Translations under genes and position numbers: made by a program | The notes under the pieces: model-generated | What the model saw: the letters and a program-made list of their open reading frames with translations, nothing else | Told to the model about the DNA's origin: nothing | The model's database searches: none | Assembly (NCBI GenBank): GCA_026985735.1 | Contig: JALSPW010000159.1 | Location: 1-39,959, forward strand | Length of the DNA stretch: 39,959 nucleotides | Direction of reading: 5' to 3' | Origin: Saprospiraceae bacterium | Lineage (GTDB): Bacteria > Bacteroidota > Bacteroidia > Chitinophagales > Saprospiraceae | Shown: piece after piece, positions 16,851-26,022 of the stretch | Layout of the letters: every line of letters starts with the position of its first letter | Position numbering within the stretch: the stretch's first letter is position 1

Positions 16851-19040
16851 ATGAAAAAGAAAAATTACTTTGGTTTAATTCCGGCATTAATGATATTATT
16901 AATAAGTATATCATCCGGTTTTTCTCAACTTACGATTACAAATACTACCGATTACAAAACTATGGAACAAATGCTTCTCGCTAATGAAATTAACGAAAGC
17001 GGCGAACCATGGGCTGAAGCTTTGGGATACAATCTTGACGATTTGGATCCTATGATACCGAATCAACCGGATTCAATTAGTTATACTTTGGGAATAGAGG
17101 CTTATGAATATTCAAGATATCAATTAGGTACCGTTATATCCAGATCTGGTATTGGTTTGCACATGATGTGGAGTCCTATGATCAGACAAATGGCATCTAT
17201 GGCTCCCGATGGAATGGATGGTAAGTTTACACCGACAGCTAACGGTTTTAAAGAAGATGATGTACTGATTGGTATGATAATGCAACTGGGGCGTAATGCA
17301 CATTTTATTCCTTTTAAAAATCCATGGCCACAATTTGCAGAATTTATACAGGGAGATCCTCATCTTCCGCAAGATATCGCAAGTGACTTTGCTACCGATT
17401 TTAAAACTCTTAGATGGGATAGAAGTAAAATGGTAAAAACTTTAAATCCTGGTGCTATGGGTCAGGCATTAATGAAACAATACCTCTGGGCACAGGATAT
17501 GCTCGGTAGTTTCCATGATGAAAATGAAAATGAAGTTGTACCCGATGGTATATCCACTCCGGATTCTATAAATGGGAAATTTGATCCTTCCAACAATATT
17601 TTTATCGGTGGTGATAATGCTGATGGATTTATAGGCCAGGTTTTGACAGCAGAAGCTATTAATAAAGTTTTATTCACAATAAACAAACTTGCTTTTGACG
17701 GTTCTTCTCTCGGTGCTGTTAATCCGGCAACATATAATCCGGCAGATGGAATTAAATATTTTCCTCATAAAATTGCTATTAGCGAAGGTATGGTTATGAC
17801 AGGTATGCCTCCTAGATTGAATGGTATGGAAGTAACGGATAAATCCAGTCATCTTTTTGATCAATTATCATTACTTTGGGGAACTCTTAATTTCCGAAAT
17901 ATGATGAATCCTGCCGATAGTAGTGATGAAGCACATGTCGCATATAAATCCGTTTTTGACGGAGATCCTTTTCCCGCACCAATGGCTCAAACAGGTGTAC
18001 CGGGACCTTTTGACCTTATGATGGGAACCAGCAAAGTCTTGTTTATGAATATCGCTGCAATGCATTTCGATCCGGCAAATAAAACATTCGTTGATATTTC
18101 GGAATTAGACAATGGGAGTATTAAAAAAGGTAATATTATTTCTGCAGTAAGTGCAGGATATATTCTTGTTATTTTGAAAAAAATGGAAGAGGAATTTCAC
18201 GGCACCCCAATTGAAGGAAAACCTGCTCAATTAGCTATGGCACAAGCTAATTTTTTAATAAATAATCTTAAATCCGAAACAGGAGATTATTATAATTTCT
18301 TCAAATTAGGAGATGGCCATTCGGAAGGAACATCTTTAAGTGCTATTTCATCAGCTATTCGCGGATTATATGCCGCTTATGAATTAACCGGAAATTCAAA
18401 ATTTTTAGATGAAGCAAATAACGCTTATAAATTTTTAATCGCAAATTATTATGTACCTTCAAAATATATTTTCAAAACAAATCTTAAAAACGGCAAAGCG
18501 ATTTATACTCCATTTAATGTAGCAGTAGTAACAGGCGCTTTAAGAGAAGCAAATCTAGTTGGAAATTTTGCTAATTCTCCGGAAATATACACCGGTTTTT
18601 CCAAAATAGTTATCAACGGTATGCAATTGTCAGAAGCAGGTCCTACCGGTGAAACAGGTGGAGATTCAGATGGAGATGGCATTCCTTTTATTCCCGAACA
18701 AGCTGAAAAACTACCCCCTGTTTTAGCAAATCAAGCTGTTTATGACTTTCTAAATGCAACTTACGATCCGGCCTTTGCCAATCAGGTAAGTCTTACGAAT
18801 TCACCAAATCCATTCACTAATGAAACTGTAATTACATTCAACTTAACCGAAAGGACAAATGTTAATCTTTCTCTCTTTAATATTAACGGAACAAAGATAA
18901 GGACTATAACTGATTCTGAATTTAATAAAGGAATTAACAAAATAAGTCTAATTAATGTAGATAACATTCCTACCGGTATTTATTTTATCAAATTAAAAAC
19001 CAATAAGGGAAATGCAATCCACAAACTTATAATAGAATAA
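16851..19040 (+). CDS. T9SS-secreted protein with type A C-terminal sorting domain, unknown main domain
   Basis: A 729-residue exported protein. Residues 1-25 are a signal peptide ending at FSQ. The last 80 or so residues form a type A T9SS sorting domain, with NSPNPFTNETVITFNL, a middle strand 'VNLSLFNINGTKIRTI' and the closing 'IPTGIYFIKLKTNKG...HKLIIE', so the protein should cross the outer membrane through the type IX system and be released or anchored. The 590-residue middle has no motif that I recognise. Its helix-rich character around 430-570 (ILVILKKMEEEF, AIRGLYAAYELTGNSKFLDEANNAYKFL) resembles an alpha/alpha toroid as in some glycosidases or lyases; that is a guess. An Asp/Gly-rich calcium-like loop (GDSDGDGIPF) precedes the sorting domain. 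It is a single-gene unit ended by a hairpin. Confidence 0.8.
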   Translation: MKKKNYFGLIPALMILLISISSGFSQLTITNTTDYKTMEQMLLANEINESGEPWAEALGYNLDDLDPMIPNQPDSISYTLGIEAYEYSRYQLGTVISRSGIGLHMMWSPMIRQMASMAPDGMDGKFTPTANGFKEDDVLIGMIMQLGRNAHFIPFKNPWPQFAEFIQGDPHLPQDIASDFATDFKTLRWDRSKMVKTLNPGAMGQALMKQYLWAQDMLGSFHDENENEVVPDGISTPDSINGKFDPSNNIFIGGDNADGFIGQVLTAEAINKVLFTINKLAFDGSSLGAVNPATYNPADGIKYFPHKIAISEGMVMTGMPPRLNGMEVTDKSSHLFDQLSLLWGTLNFRNMMNPADSSDEAHVAYKSVFDGDPFPAPMAQTGVPGPFDLMMGTSKVLFMNIAAMHFDPANKTFVDISELDNGSIKKGNIISAVSAGYILVILKKMEEEFHGTPIEGKPAQLAMAQANFLINNLKSETGDYYNFFKLGDGHSEGTSLSAISSAIRGLYAAYELTGNSKFLDEANNAYKFLIANYYVPSKYIFKTNLKNGKAIYTPFNVAVVTGALREANLVGNFANSPEIYTGFSKIVINGMQLSEAGPTGETGGDSDGDGIPFIPEQAEKLPPVLANQAVYDFLNATYDPAFANQVSLTNSPNPFTNETVITFNLTERTNVNLSLFNINGTKIRTITDSEFNKGINKISLINVDNIPTGIYFIKLKTNKGNAIHKLIIE

Positions 19041-19048
19041 AATATCCT

Positions 19049-19090
19049 GTTAAAGAAGGTAGATTATGTAAAAAAACTACCTTCTTTAAC
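19049..19090. terminator. terminator hairpin after the T9SS cargo gene
   Basis: The perfect 14-bp inverted repeat GTTAAAGAAGGTAG (19049-19062) / CTACCTTCTTTAAC (19077-19090) has a 14-base A-rich loop. It lies between the stop of the cargo gene and the convergent OsmC gene, so it can serve either direction, although the U-tract is weak on both strands. Confidence 0.65.
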
Positions 19091-19134
19091 TTAATTGTAA
19101 TCACTCGTATATAATTATAATACCTTGATGATTA

Positions 19135-19560
19135 TTAATCTTCGTGGTAAATTATTTCAAAGGTGACTTCTGAAAATCTTCTGAACATCTCGGTAACTCC
19201 ACAATATCTGTTAAGTGATAAACTGACGGATTTTTCCAATTTATCTTTTTTTAGATCTTTTCCCCAAAAATGATATTCTATATGGGTTTTATAATAATAT
19301 TTAGGGTGTTCTTCTGTTAATTCTCCATTAACATACACTTTGAAATCATCAGGAATCGCACGCATTTTAGTAAATAATGATGCTACATCCATAGCGGTAC
19401 AACCACCTAATGATACCAATGAAAGTGCTTTTGGACGTACTCCGGTACCTTCACCTCCAACATTCGGTTCTGCATCCAATCTGATTTTTCCTCCGGGCAA
19501 TTCAGCTTCAAATGCCATTTTACCCTGCCAATCACATACTATTTTATTTTTTACTCCCAT
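19135..19560 (-). CDS. OsmC/Ohr family protein, likely thiol peroxidase
   Basis: A 141-residue protein of the OsmC family, which reduces organic hydroperoxides with a pair of cysteines. The two expected cysteines are present: Cys54 in LGGCTAMDVAS and Cys120 in NRYCGVTEM. The length is typical. I place the start at ATG 19560 rather than the in-frame ATG at 19590, because a TAATTTTG -7 box on the minus strand at 19588-19595 would put transcription start downstream of 19590. The subgroup (YhfA/OsmC-like versus Ohr) is unresolved, and some family members lack proven peroxidase activity. It is a single gene, convergent with the T9SS cargo gene. Confidence 0.88.
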   Translation of the reverse strand: MGVKNKIVCDWQGKMAFEAELPGGKIRLDAEPNVGGEGTGVRPKALSLVSLGGCTAMDVASLFTKMRAIPDDFKVYVNGELTEEHPKYYYKTHIEYHFWGKDLKKDKLEKSVSLSLNRYCGVTEMFRRFSEVTFEIIYHED

Positions 19561-19587
19561 TATTTTAATTTTTATAAAGAATGTGCG

Positions 19588-19595
19588 CAAAATTA
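19588..19595 (-). promoter_or_regulatory. candidate -7 box of the OsmC gene
   Basis: On the minus strand this reads TAATTTTG, a match to TAnnTTTG, with a TTT triplet 19 bases further upstream. It lies 28 bases before the chosen ATG and argues against the longer reading frame. Confidence 0.45.
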
Positions 19596-19781
19596 CAATT
19601 AATAATTAATAAAGAAACTCATTTTGAATGAAAATATTTTTAATAAAACGATTTTATTAATTTTGGGGTCATCTTAATTTCCTACGAGTCAGTTGTTCTG
19701 AACTTGTTATTAAAACTGTTTTTGACAGGAGTACGTTGTATTTGTGTTTTTTTACTTTTAAAGTTAATAAATTCGATATAT

Positions 19782-20894
19782 TTATCCACTTACTTTTCTA
19801 TAATTCCAAACTGCAAGAGTATTCAATATCACACCATAAATAGCGATTATAATAAAATGATTTTTTACATCTGCAAAAGTACTTCCTTTTAATAATACCA
19901 TGCGCATAAATTCAATAAAATACTTTATGGGATTAAACCAAGTTATTTTTTGTGCCCAAACCGGCATACTTTCTATGGGCGTAAACAATCCGCTCATTAA
20001 AATAAATATCACAAAGATAAAATATGCTATAAACATCGCTTGTTGTTGAGTATTGGATAAAGTAGAAATAAATAATCCAATGCCCAGTACTGCAAATAAA
20101 TACACAAATGTAAACGAATAGACTAAAATCAAACTTCCCTCATAATGCAGATTAAAAACCAGCTTGGCTATAATCAACCCGATACTTAATTCAAAAAAAG
20201 CAATCAATAAAAATGGAAATAACTTACCTATGATAAATTGACTCTTTTTGATAGGAGTCACATTTAATTGCTCTATTGTTCCTATTTCTTTTTCCCTAAC
20301 AATATTTATTGCAGTAAGAAAAACGGCAATCATAGTCACCAATAATACCAGGATTCCAGGAACCATAAAAGTTGAATAAACCATGTGTTTATTATACCAA
20401 TTTGACCAGGTTATACCGATTGGTAAAGAAATTTTTCTTCCTGTATATTTCGCAAATATATCCGTATTAAAGTCTTTAATTATCATACCGGCATAAGCAT
20501 TTGCCAATCCGGCTTTAACACCGTTTACGGCATCTATACTCAAATAAATATTGGTTTTTTCTCCATTGATAAAGTCTTTTTCAAAATCTTTTGGGATTTC
20601 CATAATCAAATCGACCTTACCTTTTTCCAAATCTTCCATAGCCAGTTTATGGCTATTGGTCAAATTTTTTACATTGAAATATGATGAAGCGGAAAATTTT
20701 GAAATCAAATCTGATGAAAAACTGCTTTTATCCGGATCTACAATATGAATATTAAGATTTTTTACTTCAAAACTGGCAGCATAACCCAATAAAATCAATT
20801 GGAAAAACGGCATTATAAAAAGAACTCCCATCATCAATCTGTTTCTTGATATTTGTATAAATTCTTTTTGCAATATATATAGTATGGTTCTCAT
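19782..20894 (-). CDS. ABC-2 type transporter permease (YbhR-like)
   Basis: A 370-residue inner-membrane permease: one N-terminal helix (about 20-40), a large periplasmic loop (about 42-165, containing the 'VDPDKSSFSSDLISKFSASSYF' start typical of the family) and a cluster of five helices at about 175-365. The element NIVREKEIGTIEQLNVTP matches the signature of ABC-2 export permeases. The last gene of a seven-gene minus-strand operon, seven bases after the other permease; the two probably pair as a heterodimer. It aligns in position with ybhR of the E. coli ybhGFSR drug/cation exporter. Confidence 0.88.
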   Translation of the reverse strand: MRTILYILQKEFIQISRNRLMMGVLFIMPFFQLILLGYAASFEVKNLNIHIVDPDKSSFSSDLISKFSASSYFNVKNLTNSHKLAMEDLEKGKVDLIMEIPKDFEKDFINGEKTNIYLSIDAVNGVKAGLANAYAGMIIKDFNTDIFAKYTGRKISLPIGITWSNWYNKHMVYSTFMVPGILVLLVTMIAVFLTAINIVREKEIGTIEQLNVTPIKKSQFIIGKLFPFLLIAFFELSIGLIIAKLVFNLHYEGSLILVYSFTFVYLFAVLGIGLFISTLSNTQQQAMFIAYFIFVIFILMSGLFTPIESMPVWAQKITWFNPIKYFIEFMRMVLLKGSTFADVKNHFIIIAIYGVILNTLAVWNYRKVSG

Positions 20895-20901
20895 AATTAT
20901 T

Positions 20902-22002
20902 CTATTCCAATCTGATTTTATAATTTTTAATACTTATTATCAAAAAGAATGTCATCATTCCGAATAAAATCAAAGTTTCTTTAATAATAAACCGGAATTC
21001 AGTACCTTTTATCATAATATCCCGAAGGATAATCAAAAACCACTTTGCCGGAATAATATGACTGATATATTGTAGTATTTCCGGTAAACTTTCAATAGGA
21101 TAAATAAAACCCGATAAAATAATCGTTGGTAATAATAATCCCATCAAAGACACCAATAAGGCATTTTGTTGAGTCTCAACTTTTGTCGAAATAAAAATTC
21201 CCAATCCTAATGCAGTAATAATAAAGATAATAATTTCCAACATTAATACCGGTAAAGAGCCCCTGATTGGAAGTCCGAATACAAATACACCGAGCAATAA
21301 GATTGTCACTGCATTTACTAATGCAAGAGATATATAAGGTACCACTTTACCTACTATTACCATTAAGGGCTTGATAGGGGAAACCAATAATATCTCCATA
21401 GTTCCTTTTTCTTTTTCCCTCGCTATGGAAATAGAAGTCATCATGGCTGAAATAAGCATAAGAATCACCGTAATAATTCCCGGAACAAACAAATAAACAC
21501 CTTTCAATCCGGGATTGTATTCCATTTTGGATACTACATTCAATCCTCCTGACTTGTTTTTTAAATATTTACTTTGATAATCAAAAACAATGCTACTCAC
21601 ATAATTTATAAGAGTTGTCGCAGTATTAGGATCTGTAGCATCGGCTATTATCTGAACTTGTGGATTTTCGTTTCTATTAAGTTTCTGTGAAAAATCATTT
21701 TCAAAAATAATAGCTATTTTAATTTTACCTTTTTTAAATGACTTTTCTATTTGATTTTTATCTGTCAGATATTCGAATAATTTAAAATATTTGGATGATA
21801 ATATTTTATTGCTTATTTCCTGTGTTACTTCATCTTTTGAATTGTCTAAAATGGCAATCTTTGCATCTACAATTTCATTTGTGATTGCAAATCCAAATAA
21901 AATAACTTGAACCATAGGCATACCTATTAAAATCAAAAGAGACCTCGGATCTCTCCAAATGTGGTAAAATTCTTTTTTTAAAAATGCTAAAAATGCCTTC
22001 AT
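20902..22002 (-). CDS. ABC-2 type transporter permease (YbhS-like)
   Basis: A 366-residue permease with the same layout as its neighbour: an N-terminal helix, a periplasmic loop at about 45-170 with 'ILDNSKDEVTQEI', then helices from about 175 on, and the conserved cytoplasmic element SIAREKEKGTMEILLVSPI. It should form the transmembrane half of the exporter together with the downstream permease. Between it and the upstream ATPase gene lies a 74-base gap holding a solo repeat end; other junctions in the operon are much tighter. Confidence 0.88.
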   Translation of the reverse strand: MKAFLAFLKKEFYHIWRDPRSLLILIGMPMVQVILFGFAITNEIVDAKIAILDNSKDEVTQEISNKILSSKYFKLFEYLTDKNQIEKSFKKGKIKIAIIFENDFSQKLNRNENPQVQIIADATDPNTATTLINYVSSIVFDYQSKYLKNKSGGLNVVSKMEYNPGLKGVYLFVPGIITVILMLISAMMTSISIAREKEKGTMEILLVSPIKPLMVIVGKVVPYISLALVNAVTILLLGVFVFGLPIRGSLPVLMLEIIIFIITALGLGIFISTKVETQQNALLVSLMGLLLPTIILSGFIYPIESLPEILQYISHIIPAKWFLIILRDIMIKGTEFRFIIKETLILFGMMTFFLIISIKNYKIRLE

Positions 22003-22030
22003 ACCGGTTTTATTCTAAAAAATAATTATT

Positions 22031-22074
22031 TAGTGTCTGTCTATAAAATCATTAAAATTTAAAAACATTCTTTT
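22031..22074 (+). repeat. solo end of the TAGTGTCTGTC foldback family inside the efflux operon
   Basis: It begins TAGTGTCTGTCTATAAAATC and continues with ATTAAAATT-AAAAACAT-CTTTT, matching the left arm of the element at 33813. It lies in the gap between an ATPase gene and the following permease gene, so it is transcribed (in antisense) as part of the operon message. No partner end is visible. Confidence 0.65.
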
Positions 22075-22076
22075 AA

Positions 22077-22817
22077 TCATCCTCTTGCTAATTTCACAAA
22101 TACTTCCTGCATATTATCCACTTCAAATCTATTTTTTAAATTTTCAGGTGTATCCAATGCTTTTATCTGCCCGTCAACCATTATAGACGCCCTTGTACAA
22201 TATTCAGCTTCATCCAAATAATGAGTCGTAACGAAAATAGTAGTTCCTTCTGAAGAAGCCTTGTAAATCATCTCCCAAAATTGCCTTCTTGTTATAGGGT
22301 CAACTCCACTAGTCGGTTCATCCAGAAAAACCACAGGTGGCTCATGCACTAAAGATATGGCAAATGCCAGCTTTTGTTTCCAACCCAACGGAAGATCTCC
22401 CACCAATTTCTTCCTTAGGTTTTCCATTCCTAACTCTCCTATCAATTTATTAATTTTGATTTTAATTTCCGATCTTTTTAAACCATAGATTCCGGCATAC
22501 AACCGGATATTCTCATTAACCCTAAGATCATCATAAAGTGAAAATTTTTGACTCATATATCCAATATTCAATTTAACTTTATCGGGATTTGTTTCTACAT
22601 TCCAACCTGCAACTATTGCTTTTCCCGAACTCGGGTTCAACAATCCTGTCAACATTTTCATTGCTGTTGTTTTTCCGGCACCGTTAGCGCCTAGAAAACC
22701 AAAAATTTCACCTTTTTTTACTTTAAAAGATATATTATCCACAGCGATAAAACTTCCGAATTTCTTTGTGAGATTCTCTACTTCCACGATATAATTTCCA
22801 CTATCTTTTTTCATCAC
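22077..22817 (-). CDS. ABC transporter ATP-binding protein (YbhF C-terminal-half type)
   Basis: A 246-residue ATPase with Walker A GANGAGKTT (about 43-51) and Walker B VVFLDEPTSGVD. The signature loop is LPLGWKQKLA rather than LSGGQ. From memory of the family, this LPLGW variant is characteristic of the C-terminal ATPase half of YbhF/RbbA-type exporters. Its start overlaps the stop of the preceding ATPase gene by four bases (ATGA-type overlap), so the two are translationally coupled and likely form a heterodimer that powers the two permeases. Confidence 0.9.
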   Translation of the reverse strand: MMKKDSGNYIVEVENLTKKFGSFIAVDNISFKVKKGEIFGFLGANGAGKTTAMKMLTGLLNPSSGKAIVAGWNVETNPDKVKLNIGYMSQKFSLYDDLRVNENIRLYAGIYGLKRSEIKIKINKLIGELGMENLRKKLVGDLPLGWKQKLAFAISLVHEPPVVFLDEPTSGVDPITRRQFWEMIYKASSEGTTIFVTTHYLDEAEYCTRASIMVDGQIKALDTPENLKNRFEVDNMQEVFVKLARG

Positions 22818-23731
22818 ATATTATTTATCATTTTCGCCATAAAACAATCTTCAATATTTGCATTTATTTTTTTTGTTTCTGTTCTTGCTCCTATTCTTTT
22901 TTCTATCATATCATTCAATTCATGTGTATCAATATTTCTATTGGTTGTCAAATGTATTGAATCACCAAAAGGAAATGCTGTTTTTGTGATTTTCATTTTA
23001 CGTAATTCCAATAATAAATGATAAAAATCATCTCCTTTTACAGAATACAATGGTTCTTCAAATTCCTCAATTATCGTTAATGGTGAATTGATTTCCATTA
23101 TTTTCCCCTTTTGTATAAATGCAACCCTGTCACATAATTTTGCTTCGTCCATATATGGTGTTGAAACCAGAATCGTAAGGTTTTGTTTTTTTAATTTTTT
23201 GAGCATATCCCACAATTCAACTCTTGACACAGCATCAATGCCTGTAGTCGGTTCGTCGAGAAATAAAATATCCGGTTTGTGAATAAGAGCACATGAAAGT
23301 GCTAATTTTTGTTTCATACCCCCAGAAAGCTTTCCTGCTCTCCTATCTTTAAACGGCTCTATTTGAGTGTAAATATCTTCAATAAGATAGTAATTTTCTT
23401 TTATAGAAGTATTAAAAATAGTAGCAAAAAATTTAAGATTTTCTTCCACTGTCAAATCTTCATACAAAGAAAAACGCCCGGGCATATAACCTATTTGTTT
23501 TCTTAATTTCTTAAAATCCTTAACTATATCAAGACCGTTTATTTGTGCATTACCCCGCGTAGGTTTCAATAAAGTTGTTAAAATCCTGATTAATGTCGTC
23601 TTTCCTCCTCCGTCAGGTCCTATCAATCCAAACAATTCTCCTTTACCAATAGAAAAACTTATATTTTCCAGAGCTTTTATTTCTCCATAATATTTATATA
23701 TATTTTCGATATTTATAATAACTTTATTCAT
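22814..23731 (-). CDS. ABC transporter ATP-binding protein (YbhF N-terminal-half type)
   Basis: A 305-residue ATPase from the ATG at 23731; the frame is open to 23767, but the extra 12 residues (MRILLCTTDRKT) precede the normal N terminus of the domain. Walker A is GPDGGGKTT (about 38-46, with Asp in the loop as in YbhF/YhiH N-terminal halves), the signature KLSGGMKQKLA, and Walker B ILFLDEPTTGID. About 75 C-terminal residues follow the ATPase core. In E. coli YbhF this domain and the next are fused in one chain; here they are separate, overlapping genes. Confidence 0.88.
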   Translation of the reverse strand: MNKVIINIENIYKYYGEIKALENISFSIGKGELFGLIGPDGGGKTTLIRILTTLLKPTRGNAQINGLDIVKDFKKLRKQIGYMPGRFSLYEDLTVEENLKFFATIFNTSIKENYYLIEDIYTQIEPFKDRRAGKLSGGMKQKLALSCALIHKPDILFLDEPTTGIDAVSRVELWDMLKKLKKQNLTILVSTPYMDEAKLCDRVAFIQKGKIMEINSPLTIIEEFEEPLYSVKGDDFYHLLLELRKMKITKTAFPFGDSIHLTTNRNIDTHELNDMIEKRIGARTETKKINANIEDCFMAKMINNM

Positions 23732-23768
23732 TGTTTTTCTATCTGTAGTACAAAGCAGAATCCGCAAA

Positions 23769-24662
23769 TTAAAAATTTACCTCTCCCGGCATACCGATTT
23801 TCATACTTCCGTCATTTTTAACTCTAATTTTGATAGGATAAACCAGATTCACCCTTTCTTCTTTGGTTTGAATGGTTTTTGGAGTAAATTCCGCTTTATT
23901 GGATATCCAGCTAATAACCCCTTTATATGATTTATTTGTGCTTTCCGTATCATCTATTAATACGGTAACTTCCTGATTCAATTTAATATGTGACAATTGT
24001 AATCCCGTGATATATGCTTTTAACTCCAAAGTTGATAAATCGGCTATCTTGTATAACGGCATTCCCTGTCCTGCAACTTCTCCTTGTCTTTTGAATATTG
24101 ACAAAACCTGACCATCAATAGGATTGATTACTTTGCTTTTTTCAATTTTTTCCTGCACTTGCCGCAATCTCACCTTCATTGGAGTTATTTGTGCCAAAAT
24201 GCTTTTATTTATATCGGTGACTTTTGATTGTGTTGCCAATATTTTTTTATCCAATACCCTTATCTTCGAATCAAGATCATCCACTTGCTTTTGAGTAGCG
24301 GCATTTCCTTCCTTTAATTTTATCAATCTAACTTTTTCATGTAGCAAATAAGTCTTTTCTTCGTTTAAAACAGCTATTTGTGGCTTTACATTTTGCAATT
24401 TTGATTTGGTTGCCTTTATTGTAGCTCTAAGCAATTGTTTTTGCGTATGTAATAATGTAGTATCTATAACGGCAACAATGCTATTCTTTTTGAGATTTTG
24501 CCCTTCCGAAATATTGAAATATATGATTTTTCCCGGCACTTCAGGTGAAATCATATATTCAACTGCCTCAAAATTGCCGTAAGCATCAGGTTTTTCTTCC
24601 TTTTCAATACAAGAAGAAAAACCGGTTATCAATAATATAAAAAGTAAATATTTGAAGTTCAT
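23769..24662 (-). CDS. HlyD/YbhG-type membrane fusion lipoprotein
   Basis: A 297-residue periplasmic adaptor that should bridge the ABC permeases to the TolC channel. The N terminus is a lipoprotein signal (hydrophobic segment 4-15, Cys18 in FSSC). The body shows the biotinyl-lipoyl-like half motif around 'EVPGKIIYFNISEGQNLKKNSIVAVID', a coiled-coil hairpin rich in Lys/Glu/Leu at about 75-185, the second lipoyl half at 'VINPIDGQVLSIFKRQGEVAGQGMPLYKI' and a beta-barrel ending. The start region is AAATTTAAACAGATGAA, nearly the same as three other start regions in this window. Confidence 0.9.
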   Translation of the reverse strand: MNFKYLLFILLITGFSSCIEKEEKPDAYGNFEAVEYMISPEVPGKIIYFNISEGQNLKKNSIVAVIDTTLLHTQKQLLRATIKATKSKLQNVKPQIAVLNEEKTYLLHEKVRLIKLKEGNAATQKQVDDLDSKIRVLDKKILATQSKVTDINKSILAQITPMKVRLRQVQEKIEKSKVINPIDGQVLSIFKRQGEVAGQGMPLYKIADLSTLELKAYITGLQLSHIKLNQEVTVLIDDTESTNKSYKGVISWISNKAEFTPKTIQTKEERVNLVYPIKIRVKNDGSMKIGMPGEVNF

Positions 24663-24675
24663 CTGTTTAAATTTT

Positions 24676-26019
24676 TTATTTGCCTAAAAAAATCTTTAAT
24701 TTATATTTTAAATTATCTATCCTCATTTTATTAATAACTGCATTGATTTCCGAAATTCTCTTTTTTGTTAATTCCACCAAGAGATCATTTATAGTGGCTG
24801 TACCGTTTTTATATTGATTCTCTATTATTTGTATTATCCGGTTTTGTTTTAATATTATTTCTTTATCAAAATGCAAATTGTCTTCCAAACCTTTTATTTG
24901 TGAAAAAATTCTGTTTGTTTCTATTTTCATATTTTCATCAAATACCTCTATTTTATTATCTATTATGGATTTTTCAATATCCAATTTTTGTTTTTCAATT
25001 GAAGACTTTTTCCAATCCAAAAAATTCCAAACAAATCTTATTCCACCAATTGCATAAGGAGCTATATTATCATTAAAGAAATTGAAGGGATTTGGATATC
25101 CTATTCCGGCTCTTGCAAAAAGAATAACTTTCGGTTTGTTTTTTGCAACTATTATTTGTTTACCCTGTTCCAAAACTTTTATGTTTGAAGCAAAAAATTT
25201 ATATTCAGGCCTTGAAGACCAATTTTTATCATAAAGCATTATATCCTTGTTAATAAGCTTTTTATTTTCTATGTCAATTCCCGTAATATCAGTTAATAGT
25301 AATTTTAATGTTTTAATATTGTTTTGAACAGTTGCAATATCTTTTTTCAATTTAATTTTTTCCAATTCTATTTTATCCATATCGCTTTTTAAAGCAACAC
25401 CATTATCAATTGCCGTCTTTAATTTTTCGGATTTAAGTTTTAATATGGAAAGAGAACTATCTAAAATTTCTTTTTGTTTTTCAAGTGTCAAAATGGAAAA
25501 ATACAAATCAACTACCTTAGACTTTATTTTAAATAACCGGGTTTCAATATTAAATTTGAACATATCCGCTTTCAATCTTTCATTTTCACGTAGCGTTTTA
25601 TTTAAACCTCCATCATAAAATAAATAACTTGCATCTATATCCGTATTTGCTTTATATAATGGCAAACTGATAGGGTCTACATTGGGAATAGGAAATTCCA
25701 AATCAATATTTTCACTTTGCAAAGTAGCTTGAGCCGTCCAGTTAATCTGTGGCAATTGTTGTTTTTTAAGATAATCAATCCGAAGTGCCGTTTTATTTGC
25801 AATTAACGATTTTTGTTTATTCAACGGTTGTTTTTCAAGCGCAGCTTCAATTGCTTTATCCAATGTCAGAATACCGGATTGTGCATTTGCAAAATTGTAA
25901 TCTAAAACAAATATGATAAATACGTAAATAATTACTTGTAAAAAAATGATAATGTCACGAAAACAAATATTTTTAAATTTGTGATATTTTCCTAAAGACA
26001 TCTTATGTGTTAATAGCAT
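24676..26019 (-). CDS. TolC family outer-membrane efflux protein
   Basis: A 447-residue protein that should form the trimeric outer-membrane duct for the exporter. A start at the in-frame Met7 is also possible. A hydrophobic segment at about 25-45 followed by NANAQ-like residues (FANAQ) is an export signal with an unusually long, basic pre-region. The mature part starts with the family's 'LTLDKAIEAALEKQP' helix and continues with the long heptad-rich helices of TolC, in two halves. The C-terminal region 'GTATINDLLVELTKKR' matches the second conserved helix start. It is the second gene of the operon, after tetR, with a three-base gap. Confidence 0.88.
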   Translation of the reverse strand: MLLTHKMSLGKYHKFKNICFRDIIIFLQVIIYVFIIFVLDYNFANAQSGILTLDKAIEAALEKQPLNKQKSLIANKTALRIDYLKKQQLPQINWTAQATLQSENIDLEFPIPNVDPISLPLYKANTDIDASYLFYDGGLNKTLRENERLKADMFKFNIETRLFKIKSKVVDLYFSILTLEKQKEILDSSLSILKLKSEKLKTAIDNGVALKSDMDKIELEKIKLKKDIATVQNNIKTLKLLLTDITGIDIENKKLINKDIMLYDKNWSSRPEYKFFASNIKVLEQGKQIIVAKNKPKVILFARAGIGYPNPFNFFNDNIAPYAIGGIRFVWNFLDWKKSSIEKQKLDIEKSIIDNKIEVFDENMKIETNRIFSQIKGLEDNLHFDKEIILKQNRIIQIIENQYKNGTATINDLLVELTKKRISEINAVINKMRIDNLKYKLKIFLGK

Positions 26020-26022
26020 AAT

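Noticed and set aside
19561-19590. Upstream start of the OsmC gene
   Set aside because: The -7 box at 19588-19595 would place the transcript start downstream of this ATG.
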